From Ariolimax columbianus (taxonomy: Eukaryota > Mollusca > Gastropoda > Stylommatophora > Arionidae): DNA of 64,000 nt. The translations under genes and the position numbers were made by a program. Positions within the stretch are counted from its first letter, which is position 1; every line of letters begins with the position of its first letter. Shown in pieces: positions 1 through 9,109 of this stretch. The stretch is from assembly GCA_036924085.1 (NCBI GenBank), contig JAVGWX010000018.1, positions 18,541,464 through 18,605,463 of the forward strand. The letters are read 5' to 3'. Under the pieces are notes generated by a model that worked only from the letters and a program-made list of their open reading frames with translations, ran no database searches and was not told where the DNA came from.

Positions 1-157
1 ACCTGACTAACATGTCTGATCAGCATATTTTGCCTGACCCTGACTAATATGTCTGATCAGTATATTTTGCCTGAACCTGACTAACATGTCTGATCAGTAT
101 ATTTTGCCTGAACCTGACTAACATGTCTGATCAGAATACTTTGCCTGACCAGTCGTT
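1..157. repeat. Tandem repeat, about 37-38 bp unit, 4 copies
   Basis: The motif ctgactaacatgtctgatca recurs four times, each followed by a tatattttgcctg segment. The array runs off the left edge. Confidence 0.85.
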
Positions 158-215
158 AGTTTACCTTCCCCGATTAACGATTACATACTAGTGTTTTTTT
201 TTTCTCGTCAAGCAA

Positions 216-227
216 AAAAATAAATAA

Positions 228-291
<64 letters not shown>

Positions 292-401
292 TCACTCCTA
301 CACACACATACACGCGTACGTACGTATGCGCGCTCGCGCGCGCGCGCGCGCACGCACGCACACACACACACACACACACACAAACAAACAAACAAACAAA
401 C
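216..401. repeat. Compound microsatellite: (TA)n, (CG/CA)n, (CAAA)n
   Basis: A run of TA at about 229-290 is followed by alternating purine-pyrimidine DNA (cacacata, cgtacgtacgta, gcgcgcgcgc, cacgcacgcaca) to 382 and then CAAA units. The ORFs here are low complexity and not genes. Confidence 0.9.
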
Positions 402-725
402 ATAATCTATCTAATTATCTTGCTGGCCCCATTGGGATGAGCACTCTTCTTACCAACGACTTGTATACAGTTCTGTTTTAATGAACATTTTCAGTTTAAT
501 CCGATATGCAGACAAACAGAGAATATACTGGTTCCGTCACGCGACAAGAATGTTTTCAAACCTGCGCGTCGCTCGAGCCTGTAATTCCAGACGTCGATCC
601 AGGGCAGAAAGATTTAAAATAAATAATAATGTATTGACTCTACAATCTGAGAAGAGATTATATAACAACGACCGCTCAGGCTGACTTACGACGTACAATA
701 ATAATATAGTCTGCCAATGGCGTCG
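402..725. other. No gene recognised
   Basis: Non-repetitive AT-rich sequence. A 67-codon open frame at 481-684 has no recognisable motif. Confidence 0.4.
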
Positions 726-905
726 TATTTATGCTTTGTGGCCAAAGGGTTTCGATGCTTGCCTACTCACAAGGAGGGCAGCGGATCGAATCTTCGTTAA
801 GGCATTATAATGTTTTTCTGTTCGGGCTGATATAAACAAACAAGCCAGCAAACGACATGGCGACAGCAAAGGAAACGCGGCCTACAGTCATCCCTCTAAA
901 AACCT
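726..905 (+). mobile_element. SINE family E (tRNA-like head), diverged copy
   Basis: The head has a class-II tRNA-like start (gtggccaaagggttt) and a decayed B box (ggatcgaatc). The body (ccagcaaacgacatggcgac, then gcggcctaca) matches the copy at 26617-26795. The tRNA origin is inferred from the A- and B-box-like blocks. Confidence 0.65.
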
Positions 906-1084
906 ATCCACATTCAATGAACTGAAATAAAGTCGAACGACAGTTTTGTTTTCTTCTTATCAATACTAATATGTGTTTTAATTGCCTCAGTTTTATTGAC
1001 ATATTCGTAAAATGAAGTGTTGGTCCGAACCTCCGTCCGTGAATTATTGTATCGCCACACCCTGTAAAGCAGAGTCTCTCAGTT

Positions 1085-1450
1085 TCAGTTCAGTTCATCC
1101 CGTAACCCATCAGGTCGTTGGGGCACACATGAAGACCTGAAAATCCCACGCCAGCTCTCTCTGTCTGTCGCCGCCTGACGTATCTCACCGTGACGAAGGC
1201 CTGACCACTCAGCGATGTTGTTCACCCATCTCTTCCTTGGACGTCCTCGCCCTCTCTGTCCCGGTACGGATCCAAAGAGTTTCGAGTTGGGAATTCCGTT
1301 GGACCTGGTGACGTGCCCGCACCAGGCCATCTTTCGTCTTTTGATAGTTGTGAACAGATCTTCAAAAGGACCAATAGCGTCTTCAACTCTCTGACGGATG
1401 TCTACGTTCGTGACACGATCCTTATATGTAGAGTCTCTATATCCGATGTA
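1085..1450 (-). pseudogene. LINE ORF2 C-terminal fragment
   Basis: Read on the minus strand, the frame gives RVTNVDIRQRVEDAIGPFED, then KRRKMAWCGHVTRSNG, PGQRGRGRPRKRWVNNIAEW and the ending SSCVPQRPDG. The 'TN.D.RQR', 'W.GHV.R', 'GRGRPR..W' and 'VPQRP.G' blocks are typical of the region after the reverse-transcriptase domain of APE-type non-LTR retrotransposons. Only the last roughly 120 codons remain. No upstream RT domain is attached, so this is a 5'-truncated dead copy. It is not a host gene. Confidence 0.75.
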
Positions 1451-1489
1451 TTGTGAAATGGTAAATTTGGTATTCGGTTTGCCGATCTA

Positions 1490-2066
1490 GTCAACACCAA
1501 GTGGTGTTGTGTACACTTCTTTGTGGGAAACTGACGTCTCTCATGTTTGTTGTTTGACCATCGCTTCCGAAGAAGACCACATTGTCATGTGTCAATACTA
1601 GAGTGGGTTCGTAGGGGATTGATCCAACTAATTCGAGCCCGAAAGCGTCTGTCACCGAGGGTAGAGAAACACCGTCTGACCGTCAGACGGATGCAACTCG
1701 TCGCTTGCCTTTCGTGCCACTCGTCTCTGTGCTGCTACCTCGATTCTTCTCTGCTCCATATGTGTCGCGCCAGAAGAGATCTCACTATGTCAGTTAGAGC
1801 GATCAGCAGCAATGTTCTCCTAGTTATCAGAGTCAATGTCGTATTTCTCCATTGAGGCTTTCAGAGTGTCTTTGTAACGATTTATTTAGCTACCTCGATT
1901 GCCTGATTCAAGCTTGCCATTTAATATTTTCTTTGCAAGCCACTCATCTGACATGCAGACAGCATGGCCAGTCCAACTAAGCTGCGATTTGCACAGAGTT
2001 GTGTGAATGCTTGTTAAGACAGTCCGTGAAAGAACGTCTTCATCTGTGATCTTGTCTTGTCATTTT
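1490..2066 (-). pseudogene. LINE ORF2 C-terminal relic, split by a fold-back transposon
   Basis: On the minus strand, from 2066 downwards, it reads QDKITDEDVLSRTVLTSIHT, QLSWTGHAVCMSDEWLAKKI, NRYKDTLKASMEKYDIDSDN and ENIAADRSN, with several stops and frameshifts. These blocks match the same LINE type as 17940-19075 ('QLRW.GHV..M.D..LP..LLYGEL', 'RYKDTLK'). The LINE resumes beyond the transposon at about 2800-2880, where the minus strand reads TVYSRQAKKL. That is the segment just upstream of QDK in this type (compare TVFSRHDRKL near 18340). Confidence 0.7.
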
Positions 2067-2799
2067 ACGAGGCGTGTTCAAATGAAACTGGACCACACTG
2101 CAACAAGTGAACATACGTACGATGCGCATGATGACGTCCCTTCTGATGGAAACAGTAAATACCAGCCGTCAAGTTTGCAAAATGTAATTATTCTCAGATT
2201 GATAGTTTCCTCAGCAGACCGTTGAAAACATGGCGGGTGTGATACGGAATCCGTCCCGAGTTGATCGCGTGCGGTGATTTGGTTTATAACAGCTGAAGGA
2301 TGTCGACCAGTTGACATTCATCGCAGAATGCAGATAGTGTATGGTGACAAAAGTGTGTCGAGGACGACAGTGAAGAACTGGACAACGATGTTTAAAGAAG
2401 GACGTGAGTTAACAAAAGATCTTCGGAGACCAGGTCAGGCGCATATTGTTGCGTTAACTCACATCCTTCTTTAAACATCGTTGTCCAGTTCTTCACTGTT
2501 GTCTTCAACACACTTTTGTCACCATACACTGTCTGCATTCTACAATGAATGTCAACTGGTCGAAATCCTTCAGCTGTTAGAAACCGAATCACCGCTCGAT
2601 GATCAACTCTGGACGGATTCCGTATCACACCCGCAATATTTCAACGGTATGCTGAGGAAACTATGAGTCGGAGTAAAATGAAATTTTGCAAACTTGACGA
2701 TTGGTATGTGCTTTTTACACCAGACGTGACGTCAGCATGCGCATTGTACGTATGTTCACCTGTTACAGATAGGTCCGGTTTCCTTTGAAAACGCCTCGT
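2067..2799. mobile_element. Fold-back mariner-derived element, copy 1 (two 347-bp arms)
   Basis: The left arm (2067-2413) and right arm (2453-2799) are inverted copies of equal length around a 39-bp loop. The ends are acgaggcgtgttcaaatgaa and, inverted, cgcctcgt. A TA precedes the left end. Each arm carries a terminal segment, about 160 bp of leader and the first roughly 60 codons of a mariner-type transposase: PVDIHRRMQIVYGDKSVS followed by KNWTTMFKEGRELTKDL, a helix-turn-helix DNA-binding region. The catalytic DDE/D domain is absent. The element is non-autonomous and would form a long hairpin if transcribed. Confidence 0.85.
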
Positions 2800-2880
2800 G
2801 TGCTCAACAGCTTCTTCGCTTGTCGACTGTAGACAGTTCAGGTGTACATACGAGTTGGTAGGCGCTTCCAGTAATCAGGT
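2800..2880 (-). pseudogene. LINE fragment, continuation right of the fold-back element
   Basis: The minus strand reads LPTRMYT*TVYSRQAKKLLS. It resembles the 'LPTLLYACETWTV.SRH' segment seen at 18310-18360, and so joins the relic at 1490-2066 across the inserted fold-back element. Confidence 0.5.
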
Positions 2881-3509
2881 CTGGCGGCAAAAGTTAATTA
2901 AGATATCACCGTTGTCATTTCTCGCTCACAATTAATTCGTAAGTGCTATTGAGATATTCGATGAGAGTCTTGATATCCCGTCTCTGAGTTTTCTCCAGTG
3001 GTCCCTATGGCATGTCATTGCATTGTTAGATATTTTCCTAAGCTTTGCTTGCTGGCGCATATCACGGTACGTTTCCGATTTCTCTCCCTTTGGAGCGAAA
3101 TAATGCTGTGGGGAGGGGGTGGGGATACGCTCTTTTAGTCTGACCTCTCTCATTATAACCTTTCCGGCCAGGTTGAAACAGCCAGGGGCACAAGACTCCC
3201 ACCGACATAGCTCCGATTATCATCAAGACACGGAAGCCATTCAACCGCCTTAAGGTAATACACGCTGGGCGGAAGGTGACCCATGGTTATATTTATGCCT
3301 AGCTAGGCGGTCACGTAGCACACAACCTGACCATACCTCACTCAACCAATCGATGTGAAGCATTGCTGGTTTTATCCGCCACGTCAAAGACGTAGGGTTG
3401 GATAAATGAACATGGCACTGACTAAATAGGTGAGCAAGTCAATAAATAATTCACAAATGGCTATACACGAATCATAAATGAGATTTGACTTGTTTTGGAT
3501 TAGTTCGTT
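2881..3509. other. No gene recognised
   Basis: No motif, long open frame or repeat unit was recognised. Short open frames at 2932-3244 overlap each other and look accidental. Confidence 0.4.
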
Positions 3510-3845
3510 CTTAATTTCCTGCTACCAAGCCATGAAAATGGCTTTGCGCGTAGCAGAATGTAGTCCAGAGAACGGAATGAGTTGTGTTGTAGATTACAGC
3601 TTGACTGCGATATTTGCACATTTCCGTCCGACACATCCGACTTCAGCAGATATTTTTTCAGTACCGGGTTAGGCTTACCTCTTCCGTCCCTTCTCCTTAG
3701 CCCGTCTGTTGCAGCCTGTTATCCAGGATCACCGCGTGGAAGCGTAGAAGGGCCTTGGCAGCTCTGGTTCGCTGACCCTGACTCTAGCAGTCAGCTGTGG
3801 GTCGTTCACTGGCTGCAGCTCATCCGCTGTTCAGCATCTTGATCC
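3510..3845 (-). mobile_element. SINE family B, nearly full copy
   Basis: On the minus strand it runs from atcaagatgctgaacagcgg through ctgctagagtcagggtcagc, the core ctgaagtcggatgtgtcgga and cattccgttctctggactac to a 3' end like ggcttggtagcaggaaatta. The same order of blocks is found at 17126-17475 and 49868-50243. Confidence 0.8.
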
Positions 3846-4574
3846 CAAATAAGATTTGATCTTCAAAACCATTTGTTTTTATATTTACATTATTCCTAAT
3901 TCCTCAACATAATTTCTACCAAAATTGATAAACTTATCCTATCGCTTTATCAGTGTACCAAAACCTGCAGTATATACGTCTTTGGTCTGGTGTCTCAGCC
4001 ACATTTGCACTTTACAGTCAAACTCTTTGTCCTTCGATACACGTCTCTCGCCAAGGCGCTAATTTAGTGCTTCAAGCAGGTGGAAATCGCTCGGGGCTTT
4101 AAGATGGATATCCAAGAAGTTGTCCCCTAGTTATGTCAATCTTCTTCTGGTTTTAGTCGAGCTGCATGTGGTCTGACATTGTCATGATGGAGCAGTACTT
4201 CTCTAGTCAGCAGGCGAAGACGTTTGCATCGCATTGTATCTAGAAACATCCACAAAATTTTATAAAAGCATTAGCTTATTAATATCCTTTAAAGAAAGTC
4301 TATTTGTCCCCCGCCCCGGTATAAAAAAACAAAAACAAAAACGCACAACATTCAATTCTTTGATTGAAAACTTTGTATCTGTCTTGCGCACGCGCATGCG
4401 ACACACAGCTTCTGCTACCTACAGTAATCATAAAGCTGGATGTTGCTGCAACGTAATGACATATTTAGACACTACGAGCAACATTTTTCAGCAATCCAGT
4501 ATTAGTTTCTGACTTATCCTTGCACAAATAAAATGATAATACCTAGAATATTAACTTACGCTGTACAATTAACA
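3846..4574. other. No gene recognised
   Basis: AT-rich unique sequence. The 92-codon frame at 4234-4512 shows no family motif or splice-bounded exon. Confidence 0.35.
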
Positions 4575-4685
4575 GAACCGATGGCCGAGTGTGTTGGATG
4601 TCACTCTTCTGACCACAAGAACATTAGTTCAAATCCTCATTAATGCAGATTTGTTTCTCGCATAAAGGAAATTTCTCCACCCAAT
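4575..4685 (+). mobile_element. tRNA-like SINE head or tRNA pseudogene
   Basis: An A-box-like gatggccgagtg and a B-box-like agttcaaatcctc lie 50 bases apart with a long variable region between them, as in class-II (Leu/Ser-type) tRNA-derived SINEs. No intact cloverleaf was confirmed. Confidence 0.45.
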
Positions 4686-5227
4686 ACACTCTCCAATTCG
4701 ACCCCCAGCAATGTGTATAAACGCTTTAATTAAATTCCTTTTTCTTTTTCGAAATAATCAATCTTAGTGTCGGATTATATACAGCACTACTGATTCATGA
4801 AACAGCGCATGGACTATCTTACATTTTACTGAAAGGAACATTGTTGGAATTGAGAAAGAGATGAAGACCCTGGATTGGCTGGACATATTATGTCCAGAAT
4901 CGTAAAACCTAGATTTCATAAGATGTATTAAAATGGTTCCTGAATTTTTAAAAATAAATTTGACTTGTCAACTCGATCATGGTTTCCAGAACAGTCACAA
5001 TTTAGCGTTGTTAATTAATTATATTGTGTGTTACTAATCAATCAATCATTCAAATAATCAATAAACATGATGTATTTCCCTGGTACATGATAATTATGGC
5101 TTGGATTATATAAATGTAGGTAGTGTATACAATAAGAACATAAAATAGTTGCACAGATAAGTGCAAACAGAAACACACATACACGCACAGACAAGACACA
5201 CACACACCCTCATTTATATATATATGT
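4686..5227. other. No gene; short CA/TA microsatellite at the right end
   Basis: AT-rich unique DNA, ending in cacacatacacgcacagaca and tatatata just before the second fold-back element. Confidence 0.45.
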
Positions 5228-5848
5228 ACGAGAGATGTTCAAATAAAGCTGGACCAAACTGTAACAAGTGAACATACGTACAATGCGGATGATGACGTCA
5301 CTTCTGGTGTAAACAGCACATACCAACCGTCAAGTTTGCAAACTTGCACTATCCTCCGACTCATAGTTACCTCAGCAGACCGTTGAAAACATGGCAGGTG
5401 TGATACGGAATCAGTCCAGAGTTGATCAGCGAGCGGTGATTCGGTTTCTAACAGATGAAGGATGCCGACCAGTTGACATTCATCGCAGAATGCAGGCAGT
5501 GTATGGTGACAAAAGTGTGTCGAAGACAACAGCGAAGAACTGGACAACGATGTTTAGAGAAAGTCGTGAGTTAACGAAAGATCTTCCGAGATGAGGTCAG
5601 AAGCATATTTTTACGTTAACTCACGTCCTTCTTTAAACATCGTTGTCCAGTTCTTGACTGTTGTCTTCGGCACACTTTTTGTCACCCTACACTGCCTGCA
5701 TTCTGCGATGAATGTCAATTTTTCGACATCCTTCAGCTGTTAGAAACAAATCACCGGTCGCTGATCAACTCTGGATGAATTCTATGTCAACCCGCAATGT
5801 TTTTAACGGTCTGCTGATGAAACTATGAGAAAAGTGACATTTTGCATA
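5228..5848. mobile_element. Fold-back mariner-derived element, copy 2 (right arm truncated)
   Basis: The left arm is 5228-5575, the loop is 5576-5614, and the right arm runs from 5615 to about 5848 instead of the expected 5962. The arm order and the loop sequence (kaagatcttcc, gaggtcag, gcatatt) match copy 1, so both came from one already inverted progenitor. The left arm encodes MAGVIRNQSRVDQRAVIRFL, PVDIHRRMQAVYGDKSVSKT and KNWTTMFRESRELTKDLPR, then a stop. Only the transposase DNA-binding portion is present. Confidence 0.83.
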
Positions 5849-6840
5849 AAATGAAAGAAACAGCAGCAATTAAACAATGAAAGTTTTTCTTTCTTCATGC
5901 ACCACTGCTTTGCCTTACATTCAAATTGCACTTTTTTACCACACTCCAACCCTTCAATCCTTTCTCTTCGCAACTCACTCTCTCCTCTCAACCTGTCCGC
6001 CTCCTTGTATCTTAAAAAGCCCATAACCCAACCCTTCTCTTCCTGTTATAACCCGCGCATCTGCTCAACCCATTAACCATTAATCGTCTGTCCTGCCGCC
6101 TCACCACATTTGTCCCCTCAGTGAACTCGCCAATCTTTGTCTTACGCCATCTCAACTTGTATGTGCTTGTTTCTGAGTACGAGCCATGTTAACGACTTTT
6201 CTAATTATCCAGGACAGAGCCTCGTATTGTAGTGACTCGCGCCAAAGCAGCTTTGACCCACTTGTAATATCATGTGATTCGATCAGCCAATCAAAATCTT
6301 CAGTGTAAAGGTCAGAAGAAAACACATGAAAACTCACACCACAGTAATGTGAGCATTAACAAACCTGTCACAAACACACGCACAAACACGTGCACACGTT
6401 ACAACATTCCCGACAAAGATCCACAACAAGAAGTGATCAACAGAGTCCAACAAACATACGCACATTAATACGCACGCACACTGATTAGCATCAACCTACC
6501 ACAACAAAGAAAGACGAGCATTTAGAATCAACAAATACGCCGGCTGATGGAAAAACACCCTCAAATAATATAAACACTTGCATCCGGGGATACTGATATC
6601 CACTTCTACCTGACTACAGCCACCAGGCCGGCTAGCAAAGACCTGCTAATCTCAAACTCATCTCAGTTTTCTCCGTAAACAAAATGCCAACGAGATAAAG
6701 TCAAACCAGGTAGCCGCCACTTTCATCTTGTGTTTTAGCGGTAGTTTTCCAGGTAGTCTGCCAATTAGTACGAATATTTGTCTCCGATATTTAGATGTTT
6801 GATTGTTCACGTAAGGTAAATGGTACAGGAAACGTGGAGG
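5849..6840. other. No gene recognised
   Basis: Unique sequence with short open frames on both strands that overlap and lack motifs. The stretch 6350-6480 is CA-rich. Confidence 0.35.
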
Positions 6841-7625
6841 AATAGGCTTATGAAAGGTAGCGGAACAGGGAAATAAACAGACGTGAAGTGACTGGAACAG
6901 GGAGAAAAACAGACGTGAAGTGACTGGAACAGGGAGATAAACAGACGTGAAGTGACAGTGGAACAGGGAGATAAACAGATGTGCATTTGGAGAAAGGGAC
7001 AGATATAAATAAACGTGGAGTGGGAGAGGGGAACACGTGATAAACAGGCGTGAAGGGCCACATGGGAATAGAGAGAAAAACAAACGTAAAGTGGGTGAGA
7101 GGAACATGGAGATAAATAGGCGTGAAGTGCCATAATGGAACAGGCATATAAACAGCCGTGAAGTGTCCTAATGGAACAGGCATAAAAACAGCCGTGAAGT
7201 GTCATACTGAAACAGGGAGATAAACAGGCGTTAAGTGTCAGAATGGAACAAGGAGATAAATAGGCGTGAAGTGCCATAATGGAACAGGGAGATAAACAGG
7301 CGTGAAGTGCCATAATGGACCAGGGAGATAAACAGGCGTTAAGTGTCAGAATGGAACAGGGAGATAAACAGATGTGAAGTGCCATAATGGAACAGGGAGA
7401 TAAACAGATGTGAAGTGCCATAATGGAACAGGGAGATAAACAGGCGTGAAGTGTCATAATGCAACAGGGAGATAAACAGTCGTGAAGTGGCATAATGGAA
7501 AAGGGAGATAAACAGGCGTGAAGTGTCATAATGGAACAGGGAGATAAACAGGCGTGAAGTGTCATAATGCAACAGGGAGATAAATAGGCGTGAAGTGTCA
7601 TAATGGAACAGGGAGATGAACAGAC
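6841..7625. repeat. Minisatellite, 36-bp unit
   Basis: About 20 copies of a unit containing aacagggagataaacaggcg and tgaagtgtcataatgg. Because 36 is a multiple of 3, long spurious open frames (up to 338 codons on the minus strand) result. Confidence 0.92.
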
Positions 7626-7848
7626 TGAATATGTTTTACTTAGAGGCATGGAAGAGGAACATGAAGTCATGAGACATCCTATCCGAGGGCTGGGAAACAA
7701 TTGTTCAGGATCGAGATGTTTAGAGACAGTCATTTGGAGGGAGAAGAGTGGCTGCAGACGCTCGTTGAAGCCTTCTGGCTGCAGAGACAAAACAAAAGAA
7801 AGACTGAAAAGATCTAGGAACACTCCGACAAGTCAGCATTCTCAGCTT

Positions 7849-8425
7849 GGTGGGACTATCTGTGGCTGGGACGATCTGTGGGTGGGACGATCTGTGGCTG
7901 GGACGATCTGTGGGTAGGACGATCTGTTGGTGGGACTATCTGTGGCTGGGACGATCTGTGGGTGGGACGATCTGTGGGTGGGACTATCTGTGGGTAGGAC
8001 GATCTGTGGCTGGGACGATCTGTGGCTGGGACGATCTGTGGGTGGGACGATCTGTTGGTGGGACTATCTGTGGGTGGGACGATCTGTGGGTGGGACTATC
8101 GGTGGGTGGGACGCTCTGTGGCTGGGACGCTCTGTGGCTGGAACGATCTGTGGCTGGTACGATCTGTGGCTGGTACGATCTGTGGGTAGGAATATCTGTG
8201 GGTAGGACTATCTGTGGGTAGGACTATCTGTGGGTAGGACTATCTTTGGGTAGGACTATCTGTGGGTAGGATTATCTGTGGATAGGACTATCTGTGGGTA
8301 GGACTATCTGCGGCTGGGACGATCTGTGGCTGGTACGATCTGTGGCTGGGACTATCTGTGGCTGGGACTATCTGTGGCTGGTACGATATGTGGCTGGGAC
8401 GATCTGTGGTTGGGACTATCACTAA
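7849..8425. repeat. Minisatellite, 17-bp unit
   Basis: About 34 copies of ggctgggacgatctgtg and variants (ggtgggactatctgtgg). The array sits between two blocks of the 36-38 bp family (6841-7625 and 8560-9020). Confidence 0.92.
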
Positions 8426-8559
8426 CGGATTTAATTTTACAGTCATATCAGACAGTGTCGGCATACAGGAGACAGAGCTGGACAAAACTCACAAGGAGCC
8501 ACGCGCATGTTATACAGTGAATGAGCCGCCTTTGATAATATGATGATTTAGAAAAGAGG

Positions 8560-9020
8560 AAATAAACAGAAATGAAGTGTCTTAGTTTTTGTATCGGAGA
8601 TAAACAGGCGTCAAGTGTCCATGTTAGAGAAGCTGAGATAAACAGACGTTAAGTGTTCATATTAGAAAAGCTGATAAACAGACGTTAAGTGTCCATGTTA
8701 GAGAAGCTGAGATAAACAGACGTTAAATGTCCATGTTAGAGAAGCTGAGATAAACAGACGTCAAGTGTCCATGTTAGAGAAGCTGAGATAAACAGACGTC
8801 AAGTATTCATATTAGAGAAGAAGAGATAAACAAACGTCAAGTGTCCTAGAGCAAAATAAAGATAAACAGACGCGAAGAGGCTTAGGGCAACAGGGAGGTA
8901 AACAGATATGAACTGTTTTAGTGAGAGGAACATGTGATAAGCAGATTGAAAATATCATTGAAAATATCGTAGAGGAATAGGGCGGTAAACAAAAGTAAGG
9001 TGCCTAGGGGAAAGAAAAGG
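8560..9020. repeat. Diverged 36-38 bp minisatellite block
   Basis: Units such as gagataaacagacgtcaagt plus gtccatgttagagaagct are related to the 6841-7625 unit and decay toward the LINE start. Confidence 0.8.
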
Positions 9021-9109
9021 GGTCACTAAAAAGACATAGTGTAGTAACAAGACAGAGGAACAAGATGTATATAATTAGGGAAAGAAGGGCAAAAGTGGAC
9101 AACTCTGAA

